NCBI GenBank assembly: GCA_031539425.1
Contig: JAVKLI010000095.1
Span: 1 to 13,135 of the forward strand
DNA length: 13,135 nt
Direction of reading: 5' to 3'
DNA from: UBA4416 sp031539425
GTDB taxonomy: Bacteria; Bacteroidota; Bacteroidia; B-17B0; Aurantibacillaceae
A model generated the notes under the pieces. That model saw only the letters and a list, made by a program, of their open reading frames with translations, was not told the DNA's origin and did not search any database. A program made the position numbers and the translations under genes. The first letter of the stretch is position 1, and each line of letters starts with the position of its first letter. Below are positions 8,088 through 13,135 of this stretch, one piece after another.

Positions 8088-10025
8088 TTACTTCTGAATG
8101 TTTAACTTTTTAGTGAGCTTAGAACCGTTAGATAAGCTGCAGGTAATAAAATAAAGTCCATTAACAAAATTATCTATCTCTAATTCAAATTCTGACTGTT
8201 TGGTGGTTATAACTTTGTAGTAAATTAATTTACCTGTAATGTCTGATATTTGTATAGTTTGTATTGAAGTATTTAAGTTTGTTGTTTGAAATTTAACAGA
8301 TGTAGATGCAGGATTGGGATAAATGTTAAAATCGTTATTAAAATTTTGTGTTATATTTTCATTACCTAAGTTATACTGTACCGTAAATGCTTCTGTGAAT
8401 TGGCAACCAAAATCGCCATTAAATGTTTTTAGGGTGCCGCCATTTATTTGGTCTATTCTAAAAATACCTGACCCAACTTGCGAACTATTTGCCCACCAAC
8501 TAATCCCCTCGCAACCCTCATCATCCATAATAAGGGTATAACAACCCCATTTTAATCTTACAGTATCTCTGTATACAATATTATTTACAGCATTTGTGCG
8601 AGATTTTACAACATTTCCATCGTGATCTATAATTTTCCACGTGGTTTCATTTTCACCCGGTCTTGTAGGGCTTGAAGCTTTATTAGCTTTAAATAATACT
8701 ATAAATTCTGTTGGATACACTACTGGTTTGTTAAATTTCACTTGATAGCTATTATTTAAAGAGTTTTGATCTATATTGCCGTTTACTTTAGCTACTGTAG
8801 CTATAAAGGAATTAGAGTTATTTGCAAGCATCATTGGCATGTTATGGCCTAGTTCCACTATAGTATCTTTTAAAAATGGTAAGTTGCCTGTCCAAGTTGT
8901 AGTATATTCTTGCCCGCCCTTTAAGTTATATTTTATTTCTACAGAAGTTACTAAAGCGCTACCAACGTTTTTAATTTTTACACGAGGATTGGCACAAATG
9001 GGGTTAAACCGGGTGTAATTTTGATTTTCATTTGGAGCTATTATGTCAGATAATTCTACATCTAATGAATGGTTTGGCGCTGAGTAGTTTATTAAGTGTG
9101 TTCTTGTGATATAATAAGCGTTTTGGTTAGATTCTACATAATATTCCATATCTATATCTACCGTATATGTTGGTGCAGTTCCTATATTAGAAGTTATGTT
9201 GTGGTAAAACGGCCTAACGGCTTCACCAGGACACCAGTTAGCTCTATCGATGAGCCACGTTCCAGTTTGAGGGTAAATATTATTAAGGCCACAATCGCTT
9301 TTCCATATATCTTGCCTTGCCACAAAATTATTATTCACTTTTAAGTCATAGTATTTTTTACAAAACTCACTACATTGCGGTCCGTTATTGCCATGACCGG
9401 TTATTAAATGCTTTACCATTGTAATACCACCTTGGTTTGTATTTGCAAAAATTTTAGGCGTTAAGTTAGACTCTATTGATAATGATGGATTGGGGTGTCC
9501 ATAGGTAAATTCACCATTATATATATTCTGTACAGATAAGGCATCCATAGGTGGAACACCTTCAATCATTTCTAATATCATGGTAATTTTAAATCCGAAA
9601 GAATAACCACCAAATGCATAAGAAAACTTAGTGTTACCTTTAAGTATAGAGGCGTAATCTGTTACGTCAATTACATAATCATTACTCCAGTTTTTGTTGA
9701 CCCAACCTGTAGCATAGGGGGTTATAACTCTAGCAATTTCAATATTTCCTAATGATGGATTCACTACATAAAAATTGGTAGTATAATCCCAGCTTCCACA
9801 ATACTGTGGGTTTCCAGGGCATACATATAGACCTAATATGTAATGTAAATTAATTTTTCTATATCGTTTTGCTGTAGGTAAGGTAACTGTAGTGTCATAG
9901 TTTCCATAATAAGGAAGCTGTTTGTCTTTATATAACACAATTTTAGTAGTATCGCCAGGCGCCGCAAAGCTAGTTGAAGTTAATGTTAAAACTAGCAAAC
10001 AAATTTTAAAAATAGATTTTAGCAT
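8088..10025 (-). CDS. T9SS-secreted PNGase F-like protein
   Basis: Secreted protein of 645 aa related to peptide-N-glycosidase F, the flavobacterial enzyme that removes N-glycans from asparagine. A signal peptide (1-22, ending SFAA) leads into PNGase F-like N- and C-terminal jelly-roll domains (about 28-325). Matches recalled from the Elizabethkingia enzyme are CPGNPQYCGSWDYTTNFYV (Asp80 aligns with catalytic D60), GHGNNGPQCSEFC (Glu220 aligns with E206) and DRANWCPGEAV at 260-270. The third active-site residue, E118, seems to be Gly139 here. A CARDB/Ig-like domain (about 330-430) and another beta domain (about 435-560) follow. A Por-type secretion tail (about 567-645) with FNIYPNPA and a C-terminal KKLNIQK marks it for T9SS export and surface release or anchoring. 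Glycan-deamidase activity is uncertain; a binding or related hydrolase role is possible. Confidence 0.82.
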   Translation of the reverse strand: MLKSIFKICLLVLTLTSTSFAAPGDTTKIVLYKDKQLPYYGNYDTTVTLPTAKRYRKINLHYILGLYVCPGNPQYCGSWDYTTNFYVVNPSLGNIEIARVITPYATGWVNKNWSNDYVIDVTDYASILKGNTKFSYAFGGYSFGFKITMILEMIEGVPPMDALSVQNIYNGEFTYGHPNPSLSIESNLTPKIFANTNQGGITMVKHLITGHGNNGPQCSEFCKKYYDLKVNNNFVARQDIWKSDCGLNNIYPQTGTWLIDRANWCPGEAVRPFYHNITSNIGTAPTYTVDIDMEYYVESNQNAYYITRTHLINYSAPNHSLDVELSDIIAPNENQNYTRFNPICANPRVKIKNVGSALVTSVEIKYNLKGGQEYTTTWTGNLPFLKDTIVELGHNMPMMLANNSNSFIATVAKVNGNIDQNSLNNSYQVKFNKPVVYPTEFIVLFKANKASSPTRPGENETTWKIIDHDGNVVKSRTNAVNNIVYRDTVRLKWGCYTLIMDDEGCEGISWWANSSQVGSGIFRIDQINGGTLKTFNGDFGCQFTEAFTVQYNLGNENITQNFNNDFNIYPNPASTSVKFQTTNLNTSIQTIQISDITGKLIYYKVITTKQSEFELEIDNFVNGLYFITCSLSNGSKLTKKLNIQK

Positions 10026-10051
10026 AGTATATTTAAGTTAAGTATGAATAT

Positions 10052-10059
10052 CAAATATA
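10052..10059 (-). promoter_or_regulatory. promoter -7 element of the PNGase F-like gene (TATATTTG)
   Basis: On the minus strand this reads TATATTTG, an exact TAnnTTTG match 26 nt before the ATG at 10023-10025. The expected -33 TTG is not clear (the region is TTTATAAAATTTT), so strength is uncertain. Confidence 0.45.
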
Positions 10060-10126
10060 TTAAAATTTTATAAAGGGGGAGTTCTATAAATTAAATGTTG
10101 ATAAATTCGGTAATAATATATTAATT

Positions 10127-10143
10127 TACCTGAATGTCAGGTA
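10127..10143. promoter_or_regulatory. palindromic operator-like site TACCTGA-atg-TCAGGTA
   Basis: A perfect 7-bp inverted repeat with a 3-nt spacer. It sits 8 nt before an exact plus-strand promoter-like box (10152-10159), about where the -33 element would fall, and about 70 nt upstream of the minus-strand promoter of the PNGase F-like gene. Its size and symmetry suit a dimeric DNA-binding regulator. No regulator gene is in the window. Confidence 0.4.
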
Positions 10144-10151
10144 GTTGATTT

Positions 10152-10159
10152 TATATTTG
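10152..10159 (+). promoter_or_regulatory. plus-strand promoter-like -7 element (TATATTTG) with no assigned gene
   Basis: Exact TAnnTTTG match pointing right, 22 nt before an ATG (10181) that opens a 22-codon ORF. The only annotated gene downstream, dapD, is on the opposite strand, so any transcript would be a small RNA, a short peptide message, or antisense to the dapD 3' end. Confidence 0.35.
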
Positions 10160-10180
10160 CACTATAAATACATCAATAAA

Positions 10181-10249
10181 ATGAAGACAGGTTACTATAA
10201 ATGTTGGGTTCTACGATTTTTAGTCAAATCTCTAAAAACTAATTTTTAG
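10181..10249 (+). CDS. possible 22-residue small ORF
   Basis: ATG at 10181 to TAG at 10247-10249 encodes a basic, aromatic-rich peptide (begins MKTGYYKCWVLRFLVK). It is preceded by an A-rich leader and a promoter-like TATATTTG. I do not recognise it. It could be a small membrane-active or leader peptide, the remnant start of a lost gene, or chance. Its last third overlaps alternative hairpins formed by TTTTTAG (10217-10223), CTAAAAA (10232-10238) and TTTTTAG (10243-10249). Confidence 0.2.
   Translation: MKTGYYKCWVLRFLVKSLKTNF
10232..10249 (-). terminator. weak AT-rich hairpin downstream of dapD
   Basis: CTAAAAA (10232-10238) and TTTTTAG (10243-10249) pair perfectly around a 4-nt loop, 13 nt past the dapD stop on the minus strand, with a run of eight Gs (complement of 10250-10257) between. 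The position suits the dapD terminator, but the stem holds only two G-C pairs and no long T tract follows. Confidence 0.3.
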
Positions 10250-10262
10250 CCCCCCCCTAAAG

Positions 10263-11072
10263 TTAGATTGCTACATTAAAATCTCTTAAAGCATCGTTTA
10301 ATGATGTTTTAAGATTGGTGCTTTCCTTACGGGTTCCTATTATTAATGCGCAGGGTACATTGTAAGTTCCTGCATTAAATTTTTTTGGTAAGGTACCAGG
10401 AATTACTACACTTCGTGACGGAATGTAGCCTGTCGTTTCAATAGGTGTAAGGCCAGTTACATCAATAACTTTGGTAGATTGTGTGAGACAAACATTAGCC
10501 CCTATTACAGCCTCTGCACCTATTTTAACACCTTCTACGATAATGCTTCTGGATCCAATAAAGCAATTATCTTCTATAATAACTGGTGCTGCCTGTATGG
10601 GCTCCAATACCCCACCAATACCAACGCCACCGCTTAAATGAACGTGTTTACCAATTTGCGCACAGCTGCCCACTGTAGCCCAAGTATCCACCATGGTACC
10701 TTCGGCTACATAAGCGCCAATGTTTACAAAGCTGGGCATTAAAATCACATTTTTTTCAATAAAAGAGCCATACCTTGCTATAGCACCAGGTAATGCCCTT
10801 ACGCCACTTTTAGCAAAGTTTGTTTTTAATGGAATTTTGTCATGAATTTCAAATGGCGGTAAGGAAATTGTTTCGTTATCTTTAATAGGGAAATAAAGCA
10901 AAATAGCTTTTTTTATCCATTCATGTATTTGCCATTCATTTTCAGAATTAAGATTTGCAATACGTATTTTACCGTCATTTAAGTTTGTAATAACTTGGGC
11001 TATTGCCTCTTTACTTTCAGATTTTTGTAATAATTCTCTATTTTCCCAAATAGCATTTATAATAGATTCCAT
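10263..11072 (-). CDS. dapD: 2,3,4,5-tetrahydropyridine-2,6-dicarboxylate N-succinyltransferase
   Basis: Cytoplasmic enzyme of the succinylase branch of lysine and meso-diaminopimelate synthesis. It transfers succinyl from succinyl-CoA to tetrahydrodipicolinate and so feeds peptidoglycan. The 269 aa match the usual length (274 in E. coli). An N-terminal helical domain (1-90) precedes a left-handed beta-helix built from hexapeptide repeats (about 100-225). Family motifs include GVRALPGAIARYGSFIEKN, VNIGAYVAEGTMVDTWATVG and SGGVGIGGVLEP. The ATG at 11070-11072 (MESIINAIWENRE) gives a full-length protein. It is divergent from tRNA-Arg, with 65 nt between them holding the tRNA promoter; I see only a poor TAACTTG on the minus strand for dapD. 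No other lysine-pathway genes are near. Confidence 0.96.
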   Translation of the reverse strand: MESIINAIWENRELLQKSESKEAIAQVITNLNDGKIRIANLNSENEWQIHEWIKKAILLYFPIKDNETISLPPFEIHDKIPLKTNFAKSGVRALPGAIARYGSFIEKNVILMPSFVNIGAYVAEGTMVDTWATVGSCAQIGKHVHLSGGVGIGGVLEPIQAAPVIIEDNCFIGSRSIIVEGVKIGAEAVIGANVCLTQSTKVIDVTGLTPIETTGYIPSRSVVIPGTLPKKFNAGTYNVPCALIIGTRKESTNLKTSLNDALRDFNVAI

Positions 11073-11088
11073 AAAGAAAATTTAATTT

Positions 11089-11119
11089 TTGCAAGTTAAT
11101 GAATATAACCTTACATTTG
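11089..11119 (+). promoter_or_regulatory. tRNA-Arg promoter (TTG / 20 nt / TACATTTG)
   Basis: TTG at 11089-11091 (in TTTTTG) and TACATTTG at 11112-11119, spaced by 20 nt, match the Bacteroidota primary sigma consensus in both elements. Transcription would start near 11126, about a dozen bases before the tRNA 5' end. This is the best promoter in the window. Confidence 0.75.
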
Positions 11120-11137
11120 CCCCCGATTTTTTTAAAT

Positions 11138-11211
11138 GGTTTTGTAGCTCAACTGGATAGAGCATCTCACTACGGATGAGAAGGTTTGGGGTTCGAATCC
11201 CTACAAGATCA
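11138..11211 (+). tRNA. tRNA-Arg (anticodon ACG)
   Basis: A full cloverleaf can be drawn. The acceptor stem is GGTTTTG (11138-11144) with CAAGATC (11204-11210), including two G-U pairs. The D stem is GCTC/GAGC around AACTGGATA. The anticodon stem TCTCA/TGAGA encloses CTACGGA with anticodon ACG at 11172-11174. The T arm is TGGGG-TTCGAAT-CCCTA. The discriminator is A at 11211 and the 3' CCA is not encoded. ACG (A34 normally deaminated to inosine) reads CGU, CGC and CGA arginine codons. It has its own promoter upstream and a terminator just downstream. It borders the phage-like cassette, and tRNA 3' ends are frequent integration sites. Confidence 0.96.
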
Positions 11212-11233
11212 CTTAAATGTATTTAAACCAACT

Positions 11234-11266
11234 AAAACCCCCAATAAAATGGGGGTTTTTTATTTT
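11234..11266. terminator. bidirectional intrinsic terminator (tRNA-Arg and lysis cassette)
   Basis: AAAACCCCC (11234-11242) pairs perfectly with GGGGGTTTT (11251-11259) around AATAAAAT. On the plus strand a T-rich tail follows, ending the tRNA transcript. On the minus strand the same stem ends in TTTT, placing it about 80 nt beyond the last lysis-cassette stop codon (11346), so it can also end that operon. Confidence 0.85.
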
Positions 11267-11280
11267 AAGATATTTAACTT

Positions 11281-11301
11281 TAGCCGACATCTAGCCGACA
11301 T
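11281..11301. repeat. tandem direct repeat TAGCCGACAT x2
   Basis: TAGCCGACAT occurs at 11281-11290 and again at 11292-11301 with one base (C) between, an 11-bp period close to one DNA turn. It lies between the tRNA-Arg terminator and the end of the phage-like cassette. Short direct repeats beside a tRNA resemble arm-type sites of tyrosine integrases, but no integrase is visible here. Confidence 0.55.
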
Positions 11302-11345
11302 TGTAGTTTTAATTGTCTTTATTTGTCTATTTATGTCCACTTTAT

Positions 11346-11909
11346 TTATTTTAAAATAATTAATGAACCTCCAACTATTGCCGTTAACCAAAGTTTAATT
11401 TTTTCATTTCGGATGCTTTTTTTCTGTTCCAAAATAGTTTTATTTGCAGTATTTAAATTTATTGAACATACAGAATTCTGTATTTGCAAATTCATAATCA
11501 AACTATCCTTGTAATTTATGGTGTTTTTTAAATTATCAATTAAACTATCCTTGCAGTTTATGATGCTATCATTTATAGAATTTAAACTATCGCAACTTAT
11601 AATTACCAATTTAACAATTGTATCATGTATCGTATCTTTTATTTTAGATTTAATGCTATTATAATTAATTAGCGCTTTTGATTTTAGTTTTATTAAACTA
11701 TCATTACGCTTCAATATTATTTTTGTTTTAGATTTCAATAAATCAATTTTATTTAATTTTAAATTGTAATCTTTAATTAAACTATCTGAATTTATATTAA
11801 TCAAATCAATTTGATTTGTTTTGGTATTACATCTTTTAATTAAAAAAATAAAAAATATAATACAAATAACTAACCATAATATTAATCTATAAGGTATATT
11901 ACTATTCAT
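11346..11909 (-). CDS. membrane-anchored coiled-coil protein of the lysis cassette (spanin-like?)
   Basis: A 187-aa protein with an N-terminal membrane segment (about 9-24, LILWLVICIIFFIFLI) followed by KRC. A long Lys/Asp/Ser/Ile-rich helical stretch (30-165) carries repeated DSLI motifs. A second hydrophobic stretch is at the C-terminus (173-186, LWLTAIVGGSLIIL). Part of the helix is a 14-residue repeat (NCKDSLIDNLKNTI / NYKDSLIMNLQIQN), two heptads long, mirrored in the DNA. ATG is at 11907-11909; it overlaps the preceding gene by 8 nt, so translation is probably coupled. It is the last gene before the terminator. By layout (membrane anchor, periplasmic coiled coil, after an amidase and a holin-like gene) it could do the spanin job of joining inner and outer membranes. 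There is no lipobox. This is inference; I recognise no family. Confidence 0.6.
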   Translation of the reverse strand: MNSNIPYRLILWLVICIIFFIFLIKRCNTKTNQIDLININSDSLIKDYNLKLNKIDLLKSKTKIILKRNDSLIKLKSKALINYNSIKSKIKDTIHDTIVKLVIISCDSLNSINDSIINCKDSLIDNLKNTINYKDSLIMNLQIQNSVCSINLNTANKTILEQKKSIRNEKIKLWLTAIVGGSLIILK

Positions 11910-12114
11910 TTATTCTTGTTTTTATTTCAGTTATATAGCCGTTAATAGCTGGTAATAGAACAATAAATAACTTAACCAAGTCGTTAATATTTTTAAAGCT
12001 AAATGTGTCAAAGTTTAAAACAGCCATAGCTGTTGCACAGGTTGCTAATAAACCTAATACTGTTGATAAGGTGCTTTTTTTGTTTTTTAAAAAACATTTA
12101 TAATTAATTTTCAT
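11902..12114 (-). CDS. small two-TM protein, holin-like
   Basis: A 70-aa protein with a basic N-terminus (KINYKCFLKNKK) and two hydrophobic segments (about 15-34, TLSTVLGLLATCATAMAVL, and 47-61, VKLFIVLLPAINGYI), ending in a charged tail. I take the ATG at 12112-12114; a TTG six bases upstream is possible. The start overlaps the end of the amidase gene by 11 nt and the stop overlaps the next gene by 8 nt. Holins are small inner-membrane proteins that open pores at lysis, and the position beside an amidase suits that. The sequence itself gives no family match I can name, so the role is inferred from size, topology and context. Confidence 0.6.
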   Translation of the reverse strand: MKINYKCFLKNKKSTLSTVLGLLATCATAMAVLNFDTFSFKNINDLVKLFIVLLPAINGYITEIKTRINE

Positions 12115-12730
12115 GTTCAAATTTTTTAATTGCGTATATTAATGATTTTGCAATTGTATTGCGCCAATCATCTTTTTGCATACGTATAGTTTCTTTTAAA
12201 TTTGTATGAAACCCAAACTCACAAAGTATAGCTGGACAATTTGTTTTTTTTAAAACATAAAAATCTTCCTCCTTATCTTTATCACCATCAGTTGTATCAA
12301 TTCGCAAATTAATAGTGTCATTAAAATTGTCAAACAACTCTTCTATAAATAAAGAGGCAAATGAATCAGACTTAGTATTGCCTTTAGAAGTGTAAATACC
12401 TATACCACTTACATCATTCCATTTTGAGCCATCTCCAAAAGCATCACTATGTATGGATAAATAAACGCATGGTGTTTTTTCATTTAATTTATTTGCCCTA
12501 TTAACCCTAGTAGTTAAAGGAACATCATATTCACTACTTACACAATCATAAAATCGAATTCCCTCACCTAAAAACTGTTTTTTTATATACTCAACCATTA
12601 ACCTATTATTTACACCTTCGTATAATACGGTACCGTCAGGAAGTTTTGGTGATCGTTTACCATTAGTAACAGGCTTGCCATTTACCATGCCACCATGTCC
12701 AGCATCTAAAATATATGTGTTCTTACTCAT
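12104..12730 (-). CDS. N-acetylmuramoyl-L-alanine amidase (Amidase_3), probable phage endolysin
   Basis: Zinc amidase that cuts the bond between N-acetylmuramic acid and L-alanine in peptidoglycan. The 208 aa form a single Amidase_3 domain. Visible zinc ligands are His12 (in LDAGHGG), Glu38 (in LYEGVNN) and His94 (in LSIHSDA); the catalytic Glu171 is in LCEFGFHTN. No signal peptide, transmembrane segment or cell-wall-binding module is present, unlike host AmiA/B/C-type amidases, which are exported and longer. That fits a cytoplasmic endolysin released by a holin. ATG at 12728-12730 overlaps the stop of the upstream small gene in the ATGA form, and the 3' end overlaps the next gene by 11 nt. 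The four-gene packing is phage-like. A sporulation or host role is unlikely in this phylum. Confidence 0.9.
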   Translation of the reverse strand: MSKNTYILDAGHGGMVNGKPVTNGKRSPKLPDGTVLYEGVNNRLMVEYIKKQFLGEGIRFYDCVSSEYDVPLTTRVNRANKLNEKTPCVYLSIHSDAFGDGSKWNDVSGIGIYTSKGNTKSDSFASLFIEELFDNFNDTINLRIDTTDGDKDKEEDFYVLKKTNCPAILCEFGFHTNLKETIRMQKDDWRNTIAKSLIYAIKKFEHEN

Positions 12731-12927
12731 TTATTCTTATTAAATAATACTTTCATTGCTTTATTCCAATTAATGATAATAATTAAAATAAGTGAGGTTA
12801 ATGTGAGTATTCTAAATACCCATACATACAACTGTTCCACGGTAATTTTTTCAAATAAATTGAAAACGAATGTTGTAAATATTAAAAACTGATTAATCAA
12901 CGTGTTATTTTCGCTAGGTTGTTCCAT
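12727..12927 (-). CDS. small one-TM protein at the head of the lysis cassette
   Basis: A 66-aa protein from the ATG at 12925-12927 (MEQPSENNTLINQFL). An upstream TTG at 12949-12951 would add eight residues but would overlap the short ORF before it. It has one clear membrane segment (about 41-56, ILTLTSLILIIIINW) and a basic tail (KAMKVLFNKNK); a weaker hydrophobic stretch is near 12-24. Its stop shares an ATGA with the amidase start. Small size, membrane location and position next to an endolysin suggest a holin or holin-associated protein, but no family is recognised and the function is unknown. Confidence 0.55.
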   Translation of the reverse strand: MEQPSENNTLINQFLIFTTFVFNLFEKITVEQLYVWVFRILTLTSLILIIIINWNKAMKVLFNKNK

Positions 12928-12937
12928 TTTATCTAAT

Positions 12938-13063
12938 TTATCTAAATGCAAATTCTTTTGTTACATCTCCAATTTTGATTAATAACTTGCCTGTATTGTA
13001 TAATCCGCAAATAGAAAAATACACTTTTTCAAATAGAAAAGTACAATTTTTAGGCTTTAAATT
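12938..13063 (-). CDS. 41-codon reading frame without ATG; protein-like, possible gene remnant
   Basis: Between a TAA at 13064-13066 and a TAA at 12938-12940 the minus strand has 41 sense codons. The residues look like real protein (FEKVYFSICGLYNTGKLLIK, then IGDVTKEFAFR). The stop lies 10 nt before the ATG of the next gene, the spacing of coupled genes. There is no ATG; the only usual alternative start is GTG at 13022-13024, giving 28 aa. It may be a small gene with a rare start, a frameshifted remnant, or chance. Confidence 0.3.
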   Translation of the reverse strand, partial: NLKPKNCTFLFEKVYFSICGLYNTGKLLIKIGDVTKEFAFR

Positions 13064-13088
13064 TTAATACCCTTTAATATAATTTAAA

Positions 13089-13114
13089 ACCCTTTTAACT
13101 TGCGTTAAAAAGGT
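13089..13114. terminator. hairpin near the right edge, terminator-like
   Basis: ACCCTTTTAAC (13089-13099) pairs with GTTAAAAAGGT (13104-13114) around TTGC, with one C-A mismatch. On the minus strand TTTT follows, as in a weak intrinsic terminator. It could separate the lysis cassette from genes beyond the window. Confidence 0.4.
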
Positions 13115-13135
13115 CTTTGTTATTTATATCATAGT

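Noticed and set aside
13064..13123. Short minus-strand frame ending in QVKRVLNYIKGY
   Set aside because: Only 19 codons between stops, no ATG, and it overlaps the 13089-13114 hairpin; too little to call.
11138..13135. A second copy of the tRNA-Arg 3' end (att duplication) inside the window
   Set aside because: I looked for the T-arm/acceptor sequence beyond the gene and found none; any partner copy must lie outside.

Overview
The window reads as chromosome of an AT-rich Bacteroidota bacterium. Four things point there: a secreted protein with a type IX secretion (T9SS, Por-type) C-terminal tail; a DAHP synthase fused to a C-terminal chorismate mutase, an arrangement known from this phylum; several promoters matching the Bacteroidota form (TTG, about 20 nt, TAnnTTTG); and an almost complete lack of Shine-Dalgarno sequences. 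The species cannot be named from the sequence.

Left part (1-4405). A 5'-truncated, probably outer-membrane protein gene enters from the left edge and is broken by a one-base frameshift near 424-428. It converges on prfA (release factor 1, minus strand). prfA is divergent from ftsK (DNA translocase, plus strand).

Middle part (4506-10025). A BamA/TamA-like outer-membrane protein gene (plus) overlaps, tail to tail, the minus-strand DAHP synthase/chorismate mutase gene. Just upstream of the latter lies a 15-bp hairpin followed by a T run on the minus strand. It terminates the LPP20-like lipoprotein gene and may also affect expression of the aromatic-pathway gene. Next, on the minus strand, is a T9SS-secreted PNGase F-like protein. 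An intergenic stretch at 10026-10262 follows, with a palindrome, a plus-strand promoter-like box, a 22-codon ORF and competing hairpins that the neighbouring genes do not explain.

Right part (10263-13135). dapD (lysine/diaminopimelate pathway) is divergent from tRNA-Arg(ACG), which has an excellent Bacteroidota promoter. A GC-rich hairpin works as a terminator in both directions between the tRNA and a compact minus-strand cassette. The cassette holds a small one-TM protein, an Amidase_3 N-acetylmuramoyl-L-alanine amidase, a two-TM holin-like protein and a membrane-anchored coiled-coil protein. All three junctions overlap by 4-11 nt. Overlapping genes, an amidase without signal peptide, small membrane proteins and the tRNA at the edge together suggest the lysis end of a prophage or phage-derived element. 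A tandem 10-bp repeat lies between the cassette and the tRNA. No integrase or structural gene is visible, so the element's identity is inferred.

No CRISPR array, insertion sequence or rRNA was seen. The candidates for something new are the lysis cassette with its startless upstream ORF, and the 10127-10257 intergenic region; both are tentative.
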